The notes under the pieces were generated by a model. The model was given only the letters and a program-made list of their open reading frames with translations. It was not told the DNA's origin and did no database searches. The position numbers and the translations under genes are program-made. Shown piece by piece: positions 44,029 through 55,815 of a DNA stretch of 64,000 nt. Origin of the DNA: Siphonodentalium dalli (lineage: Eukaryota; Mollusca; Scaphopoda; Gadilida; Siphonodentaliidae); the NCBI GenBank assembly GCA_032622095.1, contig CP136064.1:44968989-45032988 (forward strand). Direction: 5' to 3'. Each line of letters starts with the position of its first letter. Position 1 is the stretch's first letter.

Positions 44029-44427
44029 TACAGTAATGCCCCAAATAATCGATTCCTTAACCCTTTTAGTGCCAGGGGCCGATCTCATCGGCCCTAATAT
44101 ATGGTCTGTAGTGTGCCCTAAAAAAAATAAAAAATGTTTTTTTTTGGGTTAGGCCAATGCATTCTCTTATATATGCGAGGCGACCTATGGTCGACTCGCA
44201 TATATAAGAGAATGCATTGGCACAGGGTATATGGGTCGATAAAAAAATCGGACCTGGCACTCAAAGGGTTAACCACAGCAAAATTTTGGGTAATTTTTCA
44301 GGATTTAGTCGGAAATATGGCTTGCTTTCCGATGAATGGTAACAAGCCATATTTCCGACTAAATCTTGAAAAATTACCCATAAATCTGCTGTGGTTAAGG
44401 AGTCGATTATTTAGCGCATTACTGTTA
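44029..44427. mobile_element. Family B MITE split by a C3 MITE
   Basis: TA-CAGTAATGCCCCAAATAA starts it and GCGCATTACTG-TTA ends it. The left arm is cut after CGATTCC-TTAA (44060) and resumes TTAA-CCACAGCAAAATTTTGGG at 44269. Uninterrupted B copies read CCTTAACCACAGC with one TTAA. Confidence 0.9.
44057..44272. mobile_element. Family C3 MITE nested in B, TTAA duplicated
   Basis: TTAA-CCCTTTTAGTGCCAGG and CCTGGCACTCAAAGGG-TTAA. It has one hairpin cassette (about 44152-44221). The host family gives the empty site, so the TTAA target duplication is directly visible. Confidence 0.95.
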
Positions 44428-45060
44428 GTTTAGTACACACTCTGTGTTATTTGTAATTATATATTTTAGTGAAAGCCACTCTGTAACGTTACAAACAGGG
44501 CCAGGAATCTGCATATTATAAATTTTTATTATTTTATAATTTTAACCCTCTCATTAGTCATTACTGAATGTGTTATAAAAGTATGCATTTGTATGGTCGA
44601 TTATTTATTTGAAGTAAGTGATATTGTCCAAATCCCGCAAGATAGGTGGCAGTAAAGATAAAGCTTGCATTGGGGTGACTTTAATTCAGACTTGCTCTAC
44701 CTGAATTGCATTCGAATTTTTTAATAAAGAGAAATAAGTATTTTCAACAAATACTGAAAATGAAAATAGCAGACTTTATGACTGCCAGAAGTGAAAATCT
44801 AGAGTTATCCATCTTGGCATACTCAGCTGCTAAAAGGTAGTACAACTTACAGTACTACTTATGTGAAAAATAAAACAACTAGAGTTATTCCTCATTCTAT
44901 ACTTGGCTTGATCAGATATGAAGAATATTCAAAGCAGTAATATTATAGAATAGGTTTACTGACATTTATACCACGATCGCCTATCTTACTATATAAATAA
45001 AGCCATCTGTTTAAATTTTACATTTAATCAACACCTGTTGATTAAACGTGCCCACTGTTG
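44428..45060. other. No gene seen
   Basis: AT-rich, no recognised repeat or supported frame. Confidence 0.4.
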
Positions 45061-45352
45061 ATTAAACTTGCGGAGTGGATTAAACTTTCTCCATACAATT
45101 TGAACGGAAAAGTGTTTATCCATCGCATTGAAAAGATCGTGGCATAAACTTCGCAGAGTGGATTAAACTTTCTCCATACAATTTGAACGGAAAAGTGTTT
45201 ATCCATCGCATTGTAAAGATCGTGGCATAAACAAAATATACGCATAGTGTTTCTGAATAACAAATTTAATCCACTCGTGAGATGGGCGATTTACACCACT
45301 CGCTGAAGCTCGTGGTGTAAATTTGTTATTCAGAAACACTATGCGTATATTC
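45061..45352. repeat. 83-bp tandem duplication plus hairpin (family N)
   Basis: GGATTAAACTTTCTCCATAC and AGTGTTTATCCATCGCATTG recur with 83-bp period (about 45077 and 45160). Then ATATACGCATAGTGTTTCTG (45236) is mirrored at 45331-45350; arms are 33 bp around a GCTGAAGC-containing loop. Confidence 0.88.
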
Positions 45353-45724
45353 TATATATTTATTTTGTTATTCATAATTTTCCTTTGAAGCAATGCTATA
45401 GATAAGAAATTTCAAAAGTGCATGGGCATTATTCTTAACATACAGGTTCATAGAGTGACGATAATCAGGTCCTAAATCACCATTACATGTACTAGATCCT
45501 CGATCACTGTAACCATGGTCCTATGAGTTATTAGTCTGGTTCAGCCACATGTATCTGTAACATGTAATGTGTGTTAATATGGCATTGCTATGGAGATACA
45601 CTTGGTGGGAGAAGTCACATGACTTTAAGGCGCAAACCTACACATTATCTCGTAACGCGTCTATAATAGCTGGGCGGCGAAGACAATCTGTCCTCAGTAC
45701 AACTACTGATATGCTTAATTGGCT

Positions 45725-46115
45725 TTAACCCTTTACCCAACAAACCGGCCAAATAAAGCTTCAACAGCCTAAAATATCTTCGGTCTGTCTCAATAGAACC
45801 ATACAAATATGGATATCATTGGAACGGGCTCCTTGACCACATTGTGATAGTTACAGTTATGCCCTGTGCCTATGCATTCTCTTATATATGCGAGTCGACC
45901 ATAGGTCTCCTCGCATATATAAGAGAATGCATTGGCCTAAAAAAAATCCTTTTTTTAACACTTTTTACCATTTTTTCTTACATTTTTTAACAATTTTATA
46001 ATTTTTAATGTGTTAAGCCAATGCATTCTCTTATATATGTGAGGAGACCTATGGTCGACTCGCATATATAAGAGAATGCATTGGCACAGGGCCCTTCTGT
46101 TGGGTAAAGGGTTAA
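45725..46115 (-). mobile_element. Family C1 TTAA MITE, full length
   Basis: TTAA-CCCTTTACCCAAC at 45725 and GTTGGGTAAAGGG-TTAA at 46112. Two hairpins (about 45865-45934 and 46016-46085). Same orientation as the 8534 copy. Confidence 0.92.
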
Positions 46116-46348
46116 TCAAAATAAGATCTTTCCATGCAGGAAAATGCCCTTCTCCCACTGCATGCATAGTGTTGGTCACTTTTTTCAGTTATTAGATGAT
46201 TAGATTATTCATCTTTGCTAAAAGCTCAGTATAATACAGGTTGGTCACAAAACTGAATGACTGTACATGTACGTGTAGGCGAAGCGTAGTTTTCATGGCA
46301 ATTGCAACACACATTACAAGTTACACATAAGTGTGGCTGAACCTGGCT

Positions 46349-46440
46349 ATTATTACTATGTCCACACATTATTACTATGTCCACACATTATTACTAGGTC
46401 CACACATTATTACAAGGTACACATATTACTACTACATGTA
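46349..46440 (+). repeat. 20-bp minisatellite
   Basis: Four to five copies of TATTACTATGTCCACACAT with drift to TACAAGGTACACATAT. Confidence 0.88.
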
Positions 46441-46575
46441 GGTCCTCAGAGTCATTACTAGGTCCTCAGAATGGGTTCCCTATTACTCTTTCGTGCATTT
46501 GCAGTTTATACCAAGGTTTCGGTGTAGGGAATCAACTTATAATTTCTGAGGCTGTAGAATTTTAGTGATATCTCA

Positions 46576-46840
46576 TTAACCCTTCCATGACAGGAGCTTC
46601 CTGAAATTTTGCAAAAACCCTGTGCCAAAGCATTCTCTGATATATGCTAGTCTCTCATAGAGAGCCTTGCATATATAAGAGACTACATTTGCCTACCAAT
46701 ATTTACCTTGACCTTTGCAATATCCCCATTGTATTCTCTTATATATACGAGGCTCCCTATGGGAGACTTGCATATATAAAAGAATGCACTGGCATATGGT
46801 CTTTAATGCTGCATCGGCGCAGCTCCCATCATGAAAGGGC
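46576..46840. mobile_element. Family C2 TTAA MITE
   Basis: TTAA-CCCTTCCATGACAGGAG, then two hairpins (about 46620-46692 and 46730-46795) and GCTCCCATCATGAAAGGG. The right TTAA is mutated. Confidence 0.8.
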
Positions 46841-46859
46841 TGCCTATATATATAGACAT

Positions 46860-47110
46860 GTTTCGCATAAACCCCGACAAGAACTCCAAAATAAACATGA
46901 TTGAGATATATTTGAGAGGTTTAACATGTAGATTTCTTTTTTGACTCTTTAATGAAAACACTTGAATTTCACATAATATCATTGGCATTGAATATAGAAT
47001 TAAAACAGTTATAAAGAGAAGATCAAGTAATATGATTGTAATACATCTGAGAGGTTGAACATAGTTTTCTTTTTTTTTACTATTTAGGTTCCAAGAACTG
47101 CTAGAATAAT
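46860..47110 (+). repeat. Family K repeat, copy 1
   Basis: Shares AAAACACTTGAATTTCACAT and ATTTGAGAGGTT with the reverse strand of 59690-59883. A second TGAGAGGTTGAACATAG phrase at 47048 suggests internal duplication. Confidence 0.5.
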
Positions 47111-47280
47111 TAGTAATTTCACAAAAGAAGCAAATCACTAAATAGTTTATTTTTGTCTTGCAGCTATGAAGGTGAGCTTCAAATTATTGGCATAAATATT
47201 TAATTACTTGATTTAACATCATACCCCCATATATTTCAATGAGGAATAAATATTTCAGCCCAATTGAAATATGCATTCAC

Positions 47281-47495
47281 TGTCCAGTGCATTTTGTTAT
47301 ATATGCGAGTCTCCCATAGGGAGCCTCTCACATATAAGAGAATGCACTGGCTTGCAAGGTCAAGGTAAATATTGTTAGGTCAATGTATTCTCTTATATAT
47401 GCGAGGCTCTTTATGGGAGACTCGCATATATAAGAGAATACATTGGCACAGGGTTTTCGCAAAATTTCAGGAAACTCCAGTCATAGAAGGGTTAA
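47281..47495. mobile_element. Family C2 MITE, left-truncated
   Basis: Two good hairpins (about 47284-47351 and 47382-47447) with loops TCTCCCATAGGGAGCC and TCTTTATGGGAGA, then GAAACTCCAGTCATAGAAGG and G-TTAA at 47492. Confidence 0.78.
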
Positions 47496-49449
47496 ATTTA
47501 ACACATTTACCAAATTAAAAAAAATCCAACTTATTTTGAGAAATCCCTTTTGAAATAGGAAAAAAACGTGCGTCTAGGCCTTGAAACCTATTCAGCTGAT
47601 GAATTTTGAGCTGATATGAAAAAATATGTCATCAAAGTTTTTTGTAGCCCGCTCATAAAATGACCTAATATCAGCATTACATGACATTACAAATGATTGT
47701 AATTTGACGATTTATAGCTACATTTTAAAAACTTTCATTATTGGACCCAGAACAATTTGGTTCTGAAAACAGTTAATTTTTATTGAGGGCTGCTCATAAT
47801 TTTCGTCGATTTCTTGATTATTAAAAATGGATTATTTTGAAGCATTAGATTTGTAGCAAGGCAAGCAGGCTCAGATGAAGAGGCCGCAGAACCAATGTTA
47901 CTTTTGATGGTAACACTTACCATAATTTAGCGACACTCAACAAAATGTATTGATGCAAAAATCACAGAAAATGTGCCACTCGGGACACCATCTGTATGGA
48001 CTTTCATTGGATGATGTGCAGAGGTGAACACATGACTTGGAGCAGAAACCTCAGTTTATGATAGTCTGTAAGGTATATGCCATCACTTGACATACTTGAT
48101 TATGTGATATTCTTTAAGAGATATGCCATCACTTGACATAATACTCTATTATATGATATATATACAGTGGAGGAACATGCTTTGACTTGAAGCTCAGATT
48201 TTGGTTGTGCTGCAAAGTATTGATCATAATTCTGTATATACTTTCAGAAGGTATATTTTGTGTATATGTTATGTTTGTTGAAAAAAAGCTATTTTTTCAT
48301 ACTTTGTTGAGATTTGTGAGAGATGTGTGCAATTTAACCATAAGAGATTCAGGCTGTGTATGTTTAAGATTTCATTAATCCAATTATGGTGCAAATTATG
48401 CAAAAAGGTATGACTTGTCCACTTCTGTCATGTTAATATGGTATGACAGATGGTGATGATTGTCGCCCAATTAAAAATATTACTGGACCATTGTTTAGAG
48501 AAATGGTCATTTGATTTTTCAGCTACTGGGGAGTACTATTGCCATTTAATGTCATTTACCTTTTATAAATTAATTACTTTATATATAAAACATAATGTGA
48601 ATTTCCCTCCCTACAACTATTGGATGAGAAAGTATGTATATTTTTATACATTTACTTAAAAAGGTAAGTCATGTCCAGTTGAATTGGGTTGTGTTAATCT
48701 GCACCATCTTTGGATTGATCTAAACATATTTCAGGCCTCAGATATGTTAAGACTCGGGATGTACTATAAACTCCAAAAAAGTCCATTTATATGCATTTAT
48801 CATAAAATTCATTTGTAAAATCACTTCTATAAATTATGCTGTGGTTCGATTTACCCTTTGTCCAATCATGTCCCAGAATAAACTAGGAGTATTCCATTCA
48901 CTACGGAAAAGGGATTGACTTTCAATTAGCCTTGGGAATTGATCACACTCACCTATACACACCTGGGTGCCGGAGAGGAGTTGACCTCCTTCCCGCCACT
49001 AAAGGGGGGGGGGTGCATAAAATGACCTTCATAGAATGACATGTAATATCTCAAATTTCAACTAAAACAGCATTGTCGTATTGTCTTGAGCGAAAAATAT
49101 ATTCATTCCGAATAGATTAATACGAGTTGTAAATTTAAAACTATATCTAAAGAGCCTGGTCTCAAGGCTGTTTCAAATTACATGTACTCACTTTGGCTTT
49201 TCCTGTTGAGTGTAATGGGTGGAATGCTCTCTCTGTTAGAATGCTGGCCGATCATTGTGGAAATGACTACCAGTATGCATGTTGGATATCGCAGTGACAA
49301 TACCACTCCTGGTTAAATGGTCCTGTGGAATTACTGTGATGTGTATGGAGCAAACCGACACTGTTAAGAAAAAGTACCAAAGTTCTCATTTTCGCCTTTT
49401 GGCTGATAATCTAAGCAATTTGAGATATAGCCAGTGTCTATATCAGACA
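47496..49449. other. Long stretch without a recognised gene
   Basis: About 2 kb of AT-rich unique sequence. A short tandem repeat with ATATGCCATCACTTGACATA lies at 48073 and 48121. Frames at 48187-48378 and 48450-48659 are hydrophobic by AT bias and unsupported. A G run is at 49006-49013. Confidence 0.4.
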
Positions 49450-49703
49450 CTAACCCCTCCATGACAGGAGATTCCTGAAAACCCTGTGTCAATGCATTCT
49501 CTTACATATGCAAGTCTCCCATAGGGAGCCTCGCACATATAAGAGAATGCATTGGCCTAACAATATTTACCTTGATATTGTAAGCCAGTGCATTCTCTTA
49601 TATATGCGAGGCTCCCAAATGGGAGACTCACATATATAAGAGAATGCACTGACACAGGGTCTTTAATGATGCACCAGCACAGCTCCCATCATGAAAGGGT
49701 TAA
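49450..49703. mobile_element. Family C2 TTAA MITE
   Basis: TAACCCCTCCATGACAGGAG to CATCATGAAAGGG-TTAA, two hairpins (about 49485-49553 and 49585-49653). Confidence 0.8.
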
Positions 49704-50460
49704 AGAACATTTATATTTTTTTAAAAGTACTTCAATAATAACTGCTAATGTTTGTAAAAGGATCGCAATAGACATCTGGATTACGGTCGGTTTGCAACAA
49801 ACAATACTTCTGTTATTAAAATATTTACAGTATACTAGTATATGATTTTGAATGTTATATGCAGATAATGTTTTTTTTTCTTTTTTCGATTAGTTCAACG
49901 TAGCCAAAGGCTGCAAAATTGACAATTTGAGAAAAATAATGCTAAGTTTTCCGATAAGCATTGATTCACAACACCAACATCATAGCAAGTCAGTAAGTCC
50001 ACCAATATCCTAGCATATTAGCAGGACCACTTAACCAGGGGTGTATGCAGAAGATAGTGGTGTACATCTAAACCCATGAGGATGATCATCAATGGCTTGA
50101 ATTGACTCATTTCATGTTTCTTGTCGCTTGCTGATTTCAAACTATCACCAACTTGCTGTTCATTGTCATTGCAATTGGATTTCTTTGATTCAGAAGATGC
50201 TATAGTTGTCGAATCAATCATTCATAGCATGTCCATATCATCAATGTCTCTCATTTGACGTGCTGCTCTAAAACTAGCGGTTAACTTAATGACATTGTAT
50301 TTGCATATTGAGTGCTTAGACTAGTCTTCGGGAACTGAACCACCGGCCTTTAGGACAACCCATCCAGTGGTAGTGCACTCTGCAGACATGTGTTTTTGTT
50401 TTTGGTGCAGTGCTTGTGATCATGAAGGTTGCAGACAATGTTGTCTCTTTTTAAATCGAC
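49704..50460. other. No gene seen
   Basis: AT-rich sequence. The short minus frame 50018-50221 is unsupported. Confidence 0.4.
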
Positions 50461-50902
50461 CAAGCCTTGAAATAGTGTATGTGTCTTACATTTGCAGAAT
50501 GAGGTCCCCAGAGGGTGAATTTAGTGATGCTACCCCGCACAGCAAGCAAGCATCAACAAATTCACACTCTGTGGACCTCATTTTGCTTCGACCTCATCTT
50601 CTGGGAAGTATCTATAGTCTCAAATTAACATTGTTTTTAGTAACTTTTTCTCTTCTGTTCAGTTTCTATATCCCCTAATTTGCAGGAGATAAAATGCATA
50701 TTAATCAAGGTGACTAATGAGCAAACTTCAACTGTGGAATTTCAATCTGATGCTAAGTCTTCCATAGCAGTTGAGGACTAAGCAGAATGAAGTTCCCAGA
50801 GGGTGAATTTGGTGACAGCAGCCTGCTGTGCGGGATAGCATCGCTACATTCACCCTCTGGGGACCTCATTCTGCAAATGTCAGACACACTATATCATAGC
50901 TT
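50461..50902. mobile_element. Family F hAT-like element, long form
   Basis: CAAGCCTTGAAATAGTG to GACACACTATATCATAGCTT. Two hairpins (about 50496-50585, 50783-50876) flank the TTCTATATCCCCTAATTTGC interior. The flanks AAATCGAC and CAAATCTA are only roughly alike, so the target duplication has decayed. Confidence 0.82.
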
Positions 50903-51039
50903 CAAATCTATGAAGACCATACACAGAACGACATAGTGTGATAATGGGTTTGTTCATACAGCACGAGTGCTATGTATAATATATACAATCAATTGGGACA
51001 TTTTTATGGGCTATATATATATATGCCAGAAAATTTGAA

Positions 51040-51156
51040 ATAAAATGAATATTAATTAATAGAAGTGTTTCTGGACTGAGGATATCGATGCATATTTATT
51101 TTGTTATACCCAGGTACTTATATAAAACTTGTTGTACCAAGAGATAGACCATTTTT
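51040..51156. mobile_element. Family M right-end relic
   Basis: AATATTAATTAATAGAAGTG, GGTATACC-type phrase TTGTTATACCCAGGTACTTA and GAGATAGACCAT match the right arm of 41872-42987. The left part is absent. Confidence 0.6.
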
Positions 51157-51831
51157 AAAGGAGACGGACCTAATCGAGCTATTTATGGGGCCATCTCCTG
51201 CTCTATTTAACAGAAAATATGCAACAAATAAATGAATTTGAGTCAGGGATGAGTGAAAAATACACTAATTTACTCTATGATTATAGTGAAAATGAGTACT
51301 AGTAAATGGCTTAACCCTTTACCCAACAGAAGGGCCCTGTGCCAATGCATTCTCTTATATATGCGAGTCGACCATAGGTCGCCTCACATATATAAGAGAA
51401 TGCATTGGCTTAACACATTAAAAATTATAAAATTGTTAAAGAATGCCAATGCATTCTCTTATATATGCGAGGCGACCTATGGTCGACTCGCATATATAAG
51501 AGAATGCATTGGCACAGGGCATAACTGTAACTATCACAATGTGGTCAAGGAGCCGGTTCCAATGATATCCATATTTGTATGGTTCTATTGAGACAGACCG
51601 AAAATATTTTAGGCTGTTGAAGCTTTATTTGGCCGTTTTGTTGGGTAAAGGGTTAAGCCTTTTTAATCATTTTCATTATAATTATCAGGTTTTTATACGT
51701 GATACTTTGTGTATACGTTAGTGTATTTAACTCTCATTCTTGACTTTTATAATTCTTTTATTTGATATTTTCTGTTGAGTATAGTAGGAGATGGCCCCAT
51801 AAATGGCTGGATTTAGGTAGTCTCCCTTTAA
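51155..51831. mobile_element. Family E TTAA element with C1 inside
   Basis: TTAA-AGGAGACGGACC and GGTAGTCTCCCT-TTAA are the ends, with inverted arms TTTATGGGGCCATCTCCT / AGGAGATGGCCCCATAAA. The C1 at 51311-51656 occupies the centre. Confidence 0.78.
51311..51656 (+). mobile_element. Family C1 TTAA MITE, shortened linker
   Basis: TTAA-CCCTTTACCCAACAGAAG to GTTGGGTAAAGGG-TTAA. The two hairpins (about 51342-51409 and 51446-51515) are closer than usual because the linker is cut to about 35 bp. Confidence 0.92.
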
Positions 51832-52766
51832 GGTGTTATCTATACAAATCACCATCTTACATTCTCCAGACATAATATGGCTATTCTCAAGGAATTTCTC
51901 TAATACTATAATAATTTGGGTACTAAAGATGTTGATGATTGATCTGAAATGGCATTCTTGGATGGACTAGAGCAGTAGTATGTGTTGTCCATAAGAATGG
52001 TGGTTACTGACCCTGTCAATTTATACTGTAGCTCCTATAACCACTAGTCTTCTCAGGGCAACAAACAGATGTTATAAAATAAAACTATAAGAAAGTTGAT
52101 TGTTGTTTTATTCTCATTAATCCCCCAGAATCAATAATGTCACAAATGTCCCTACTAACGAATGAATTGGAATCCATGGGTGTTTTTCTGACTGTTGACT
52201 TCCCGTATTATTTAGAACATAAATACCAAGAAAACCATAGTCAGAAATGATAATGCGCTCAAGATTGTATTTATATAATATAAAATATATTGGTTTCGCG
52301 AATGACCAACTCAGAATTCCGTTAAAATAACAATAACAACCAGCACTTAATTAACGAACTGGCGGCCGTCTCGGCCGTCTCCGACCACAACCCCCAGTGG
52401 GCTGCAGAACGAAAAATGTCTATAAAAGTTGAAATATAAGACTTACAAATTATCTTTATCATTTCTTTTATTTGTAATTGGCATAGCTTATCACAAACCA
52501 AAAATCAACATTATTGACATAATGTTAACGACAATAAACGAAATTGAAATTCACAACTACACCTTTTACCGGACTCGGCCTCCAGTTCGCAGTTCGACTT
52601 TTAATCCTCCCAAAAATTCCAAGTTCTATAAATAAAACCCCCATGCGATTTCTATACGCCCAGGCGAAACTAGATTCTCTACACGCGGCACTCGTAAATA
52701 TGACGACTATATACATATGAATCACAGAACGAAATCAGGAGTTCTACAAGAAGCTGAGATCATGTC
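51832..52766. other. No gene seen
   Basis: Includes a small GC-rich patch GGCGGCCGTCTCGGCCGTCT near 52362. Opposite-strand frames 52429-52635 and 52525-52725 lack support. Confidence 0.4.
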
Positions 52767-53126
52767 CAAGCCTTGAAATAGTGTGTCTGACATGTGCAGA
52801 ATGAGGTCCCCAGAGGGTGAATTTAGTGATGCTTACCCTCACAGCGGGCTAGCATTACCAAATTCCCCCTCTGGGGACCTCATTCTACTTCGGCGTCAGA
52901 AGATAAATTAAATTGATATTAATCGAGGTGACTTGTGGGTGACCATTAACTTCAACTGGGGATCTTCAATCTGATCCAATGTCTCCAATAGTAGATGAGG
53001 CTTAAGCAGAATGAGGTCCCCAGAGGGTGAAATTGGTGATGCTAGCCCACTATGGGATAGCATCACTATATTCACCCTCTGGGGGACCTCATTCTGCAAC
53101 TGTCAGACACTCTATTGCAAGGCTTG
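52767..53126. mobile_element. Family F hAT-like element
   Basis: CAAGCCTTGAAATAGTGTG to TCTATTGCAAGGCTTG. Two hairpins (about 52798-52891, 53007-53098). Flanks ATCATGTC and ACCATATC agree at 6 of 8 positions, a plausible decayed 8-bp duplication. Confidence 0.85.
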
Positions 53127-53423
53127 ACCATATCCACAAGAAGCCCAGAACAGACTGTGGATTGTTGCACATATAGTATCATATAAATAGATGCCTGGCT
53201 GCGTATGGATGGGTTTGTCGATACGGCACGAGTGCTAACTAGGAAGGATAGAATGAAATGAGCAGCCTCGAGTTCCTCTCCGTTCGCAATTCCACATCGA
53301 CACATTAACACGGGTGTCGTTTTGGGTTTATTACACACATGCACCTGTCCTAGAATCTGTTAATTAAAAAAACTGATGCACAAGGTTTATTCAAGTAGTA
53401 CAGGTACATACATTCTAGTGATA
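53127..53423. other. Shared flank, no gene
   Basis: The phrase ATGGGTTTGTCGATACGGCA then CGAGTGCTA near 53210 resembles 50946-50972, which also follows an F element, so an uncharacterised repeat probably underlies both. Confidence 0.4.
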
Positions 53424-53770
53424 TTTTTAGCTCACCTGAGACGAAGTCTCCAGTGGAGCTATAGTCATCACTCCTCGTCCGTCCGTCAACAATTCTTTAA
53501 ACATCTTCTCCCGATCCATAAGACCGAATGGTTTCATATTTGGTGTGTATGTTCCCTAGGTGACTAACATTCAGATTTGTTCAAATGAGGTCACTGGGTC
53601 AAATAGTTGCGAAGACAGGGCCATAACTCTTTCCCTCCATAGTATTTCTTAAAACGACTTCTCTTGTACCATCGGTTCGAATGGGTTCATATTTGGGATG
53701 AAGGGTCCTTGGGTGACTGGGGTTCAGATTTGTTCAAATGTGGGCAGGGACATAACTAATTATTAAAGAC
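53424..53770 (+). repeat. Family L element
   Basis: Starts TTTTAGCTCACCTGAGACGA with GTGGAGCTATAG, a CCGTCCGTC run, then monomers with CATATTTGG, GTCCTTGGGTGACTGGGG and TTTCCCTCCATAGTA. From memory this layout is common in bivalve genomes. Confidence 0.75.
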
Positions 53771-54295
53771 ACAAATATTAAAGAACCCCCCCCCCATTCT
53801 TGCCCATTGGTGCTTCTAGCATCACTGTTATCAAACACTTGTTTTAAATATATTTCACAATGCAATACACCCTGTGCATATGCTAGAATATTATCTCTTA
53901 CAGTAATACCAGTCTGCTCTGTTGATGATAATTATCCACATGTCAAATCTGACAGTGCAGTATCAACAAGCACACGCAGCTCTCTCTAGCCTGAGGGTTT
54001 TGTTTTGGTAATTAGTTTTGAAATTGAATGTCAAATTCCCAACAGTCTCTAATCAATATGTCATTTATGTAGTTTTAACACTTCCTTTCAGTGAACTAAT
54101 TTCTACCCTATGAATGGTTCTGTAGTTTGTGTGAACCATCTTTTGTTGATTGAGACTTTTTCTAATAGAGACAGCTTTATAAGTTTAAGAATTAGCCACT
54201 CACTCCAAAAACTTTAACCCCCTTCATAGGACAAACTATTTGAGTTGTTGAGTTCAAGTTTGGTACTGATATATAGGTTCCCGTGATTATATTTT
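53771..54295. other. No gene seen
   Basis: AT-rich; a C run at 53787-53796. Confidence 0.4.
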
Positions 54296-54580
54296 TAAGC
54301 TCACCTGAGGCAACATTTCCCGTGGAGCTACTCGTCCATCGTCCGTCCTTCCATCAAATTTTTTTTTAACATCTTCTCAAGACCCATAAGACCGAATGGG
54401 TTCATATTTGGTGTGGATGTTCCCTATGTGACTAAAATGAGGTCACCAAGTCAAATAGTTGCAAAGCCATTGCCATAACTCTTTCCCTCCAGAGTAAGTC
54501 TTAAAACAACTTCTTCTCAAGAACCATTAAGCTTATATTTGGCATGGAGGGTCCTTGGTTTACTGGGGTTCAGATCTGTT
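54296..54580 (+). repeat. Family L element, second copy
   Basis: AAGCTCACCTGAGGCAACAT, CGTGGAGCTACTCGTCC, then AGACCGAATGGGTTCATATT and CTTTCCCTCCAGAGTAA. Same orientation as 53424. Confidence 0.75.
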
Positions 54581-55815
54581 TAATTTAGATAATTTTTTTA
54601 TATTTAACTCCTTGCTTAATTTAACAAGCAAAATTAATTTTAAATGAATAAAAAACAATTTAGATTTTACTCCTAGCTCAATTTTTTTTTTTTGGAATAA
54701 ATAATTTAAACTAATTACGTTATAACAACGTACTGATTATTGTGGTATTCAGAGTCCCAGTCTTCTCCATCTTCACAGTCTGGTGCGCGACCACACAGTC
54801 ATTGACTGTCTTGTTATTGTATAGTTCCGGTTTCATGGTTGATGGGAATGTCATTTACATCGTGTGACGTTAACGGGATGTATATGTAATGCGTGTTCCA
54901 TGCGAATTTGTAAATATTCAACAACAAGAACACTAATTATGGGGCTGTAAGTAGGATCTTGCCACGCTACTGTGCCAACTTTCAAACATGCAAGATAGAG
55001 TTTCTCCCCTTGGTACGGTATGATGATCGAAAGGTCAGCCCATCCATTACTGATCTGTCAGTTTGTTTTCAATGTCTGTCTATGCGTGTGAAGAATGGTA
55101 TATGAAGGCATATTTGGTAAAACTGCTTGCAAACATTTAATGTAATATGCGACGTGTAATTTGTGCAAATGCAATAGAATCACAATATTTTAAAGAGCGT
55201 ACGTGTATTTAAAACTAGACTCGGTGTACTACAAAACTGAAACTTATAATAAAGAGCGTTTTGTTCCATGCTGTGAGAACTTGTAGTAAGAAGCAGTTTA
55301 ATGAAACAATAAATTATAATCTGCTTTCTATTTATATATTAAAGTCACACTGATCAGTGTTACATATTTCAGAAAATCAATTATTATACTATATAGCGTA
55401 ATTGAACGTCCTACTTGTCGTGTAGTTTTGAACTCTTAATTAATGTTGAACTAGGATAAGAACCATACAGATAGGGAAGGCTCTTATTTTGATGCTAGTG
55501 GGAGAATATACTTTCTTTATATCATAAAAATTCTATAAAAAAAAACAACCCTCTGAATTAATATAGTACAATCATTGGCGAGTTTACATAGATTTTTGTT
55601 GTCAAGCCTTGAAAGCCCTTTATTGTAACAATCAGTTTAGTTTACATAGCACACACTTACATGTATATGCCCCACTGATTAAACGCTCTTTATTTTGGGT
55701 AGGGCCTATCACTATATATAAATAAAAGGGCTGGTGATATCATATATAATTAAATCAGAGAACGAACGCTCTTTATTCAATGCAATCTAGTTTATTAATT
55801 ACTTTTAAATATTAG
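54581..55815. other. No gene seen
   Basis: AT-rich sequence. AAGAGCGTTT-like text recurs (55192, 55252, 55685, 55766) and again near 61851 and 61888, a short dispersed motif of unknown meaning. Confidence 0.4.
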
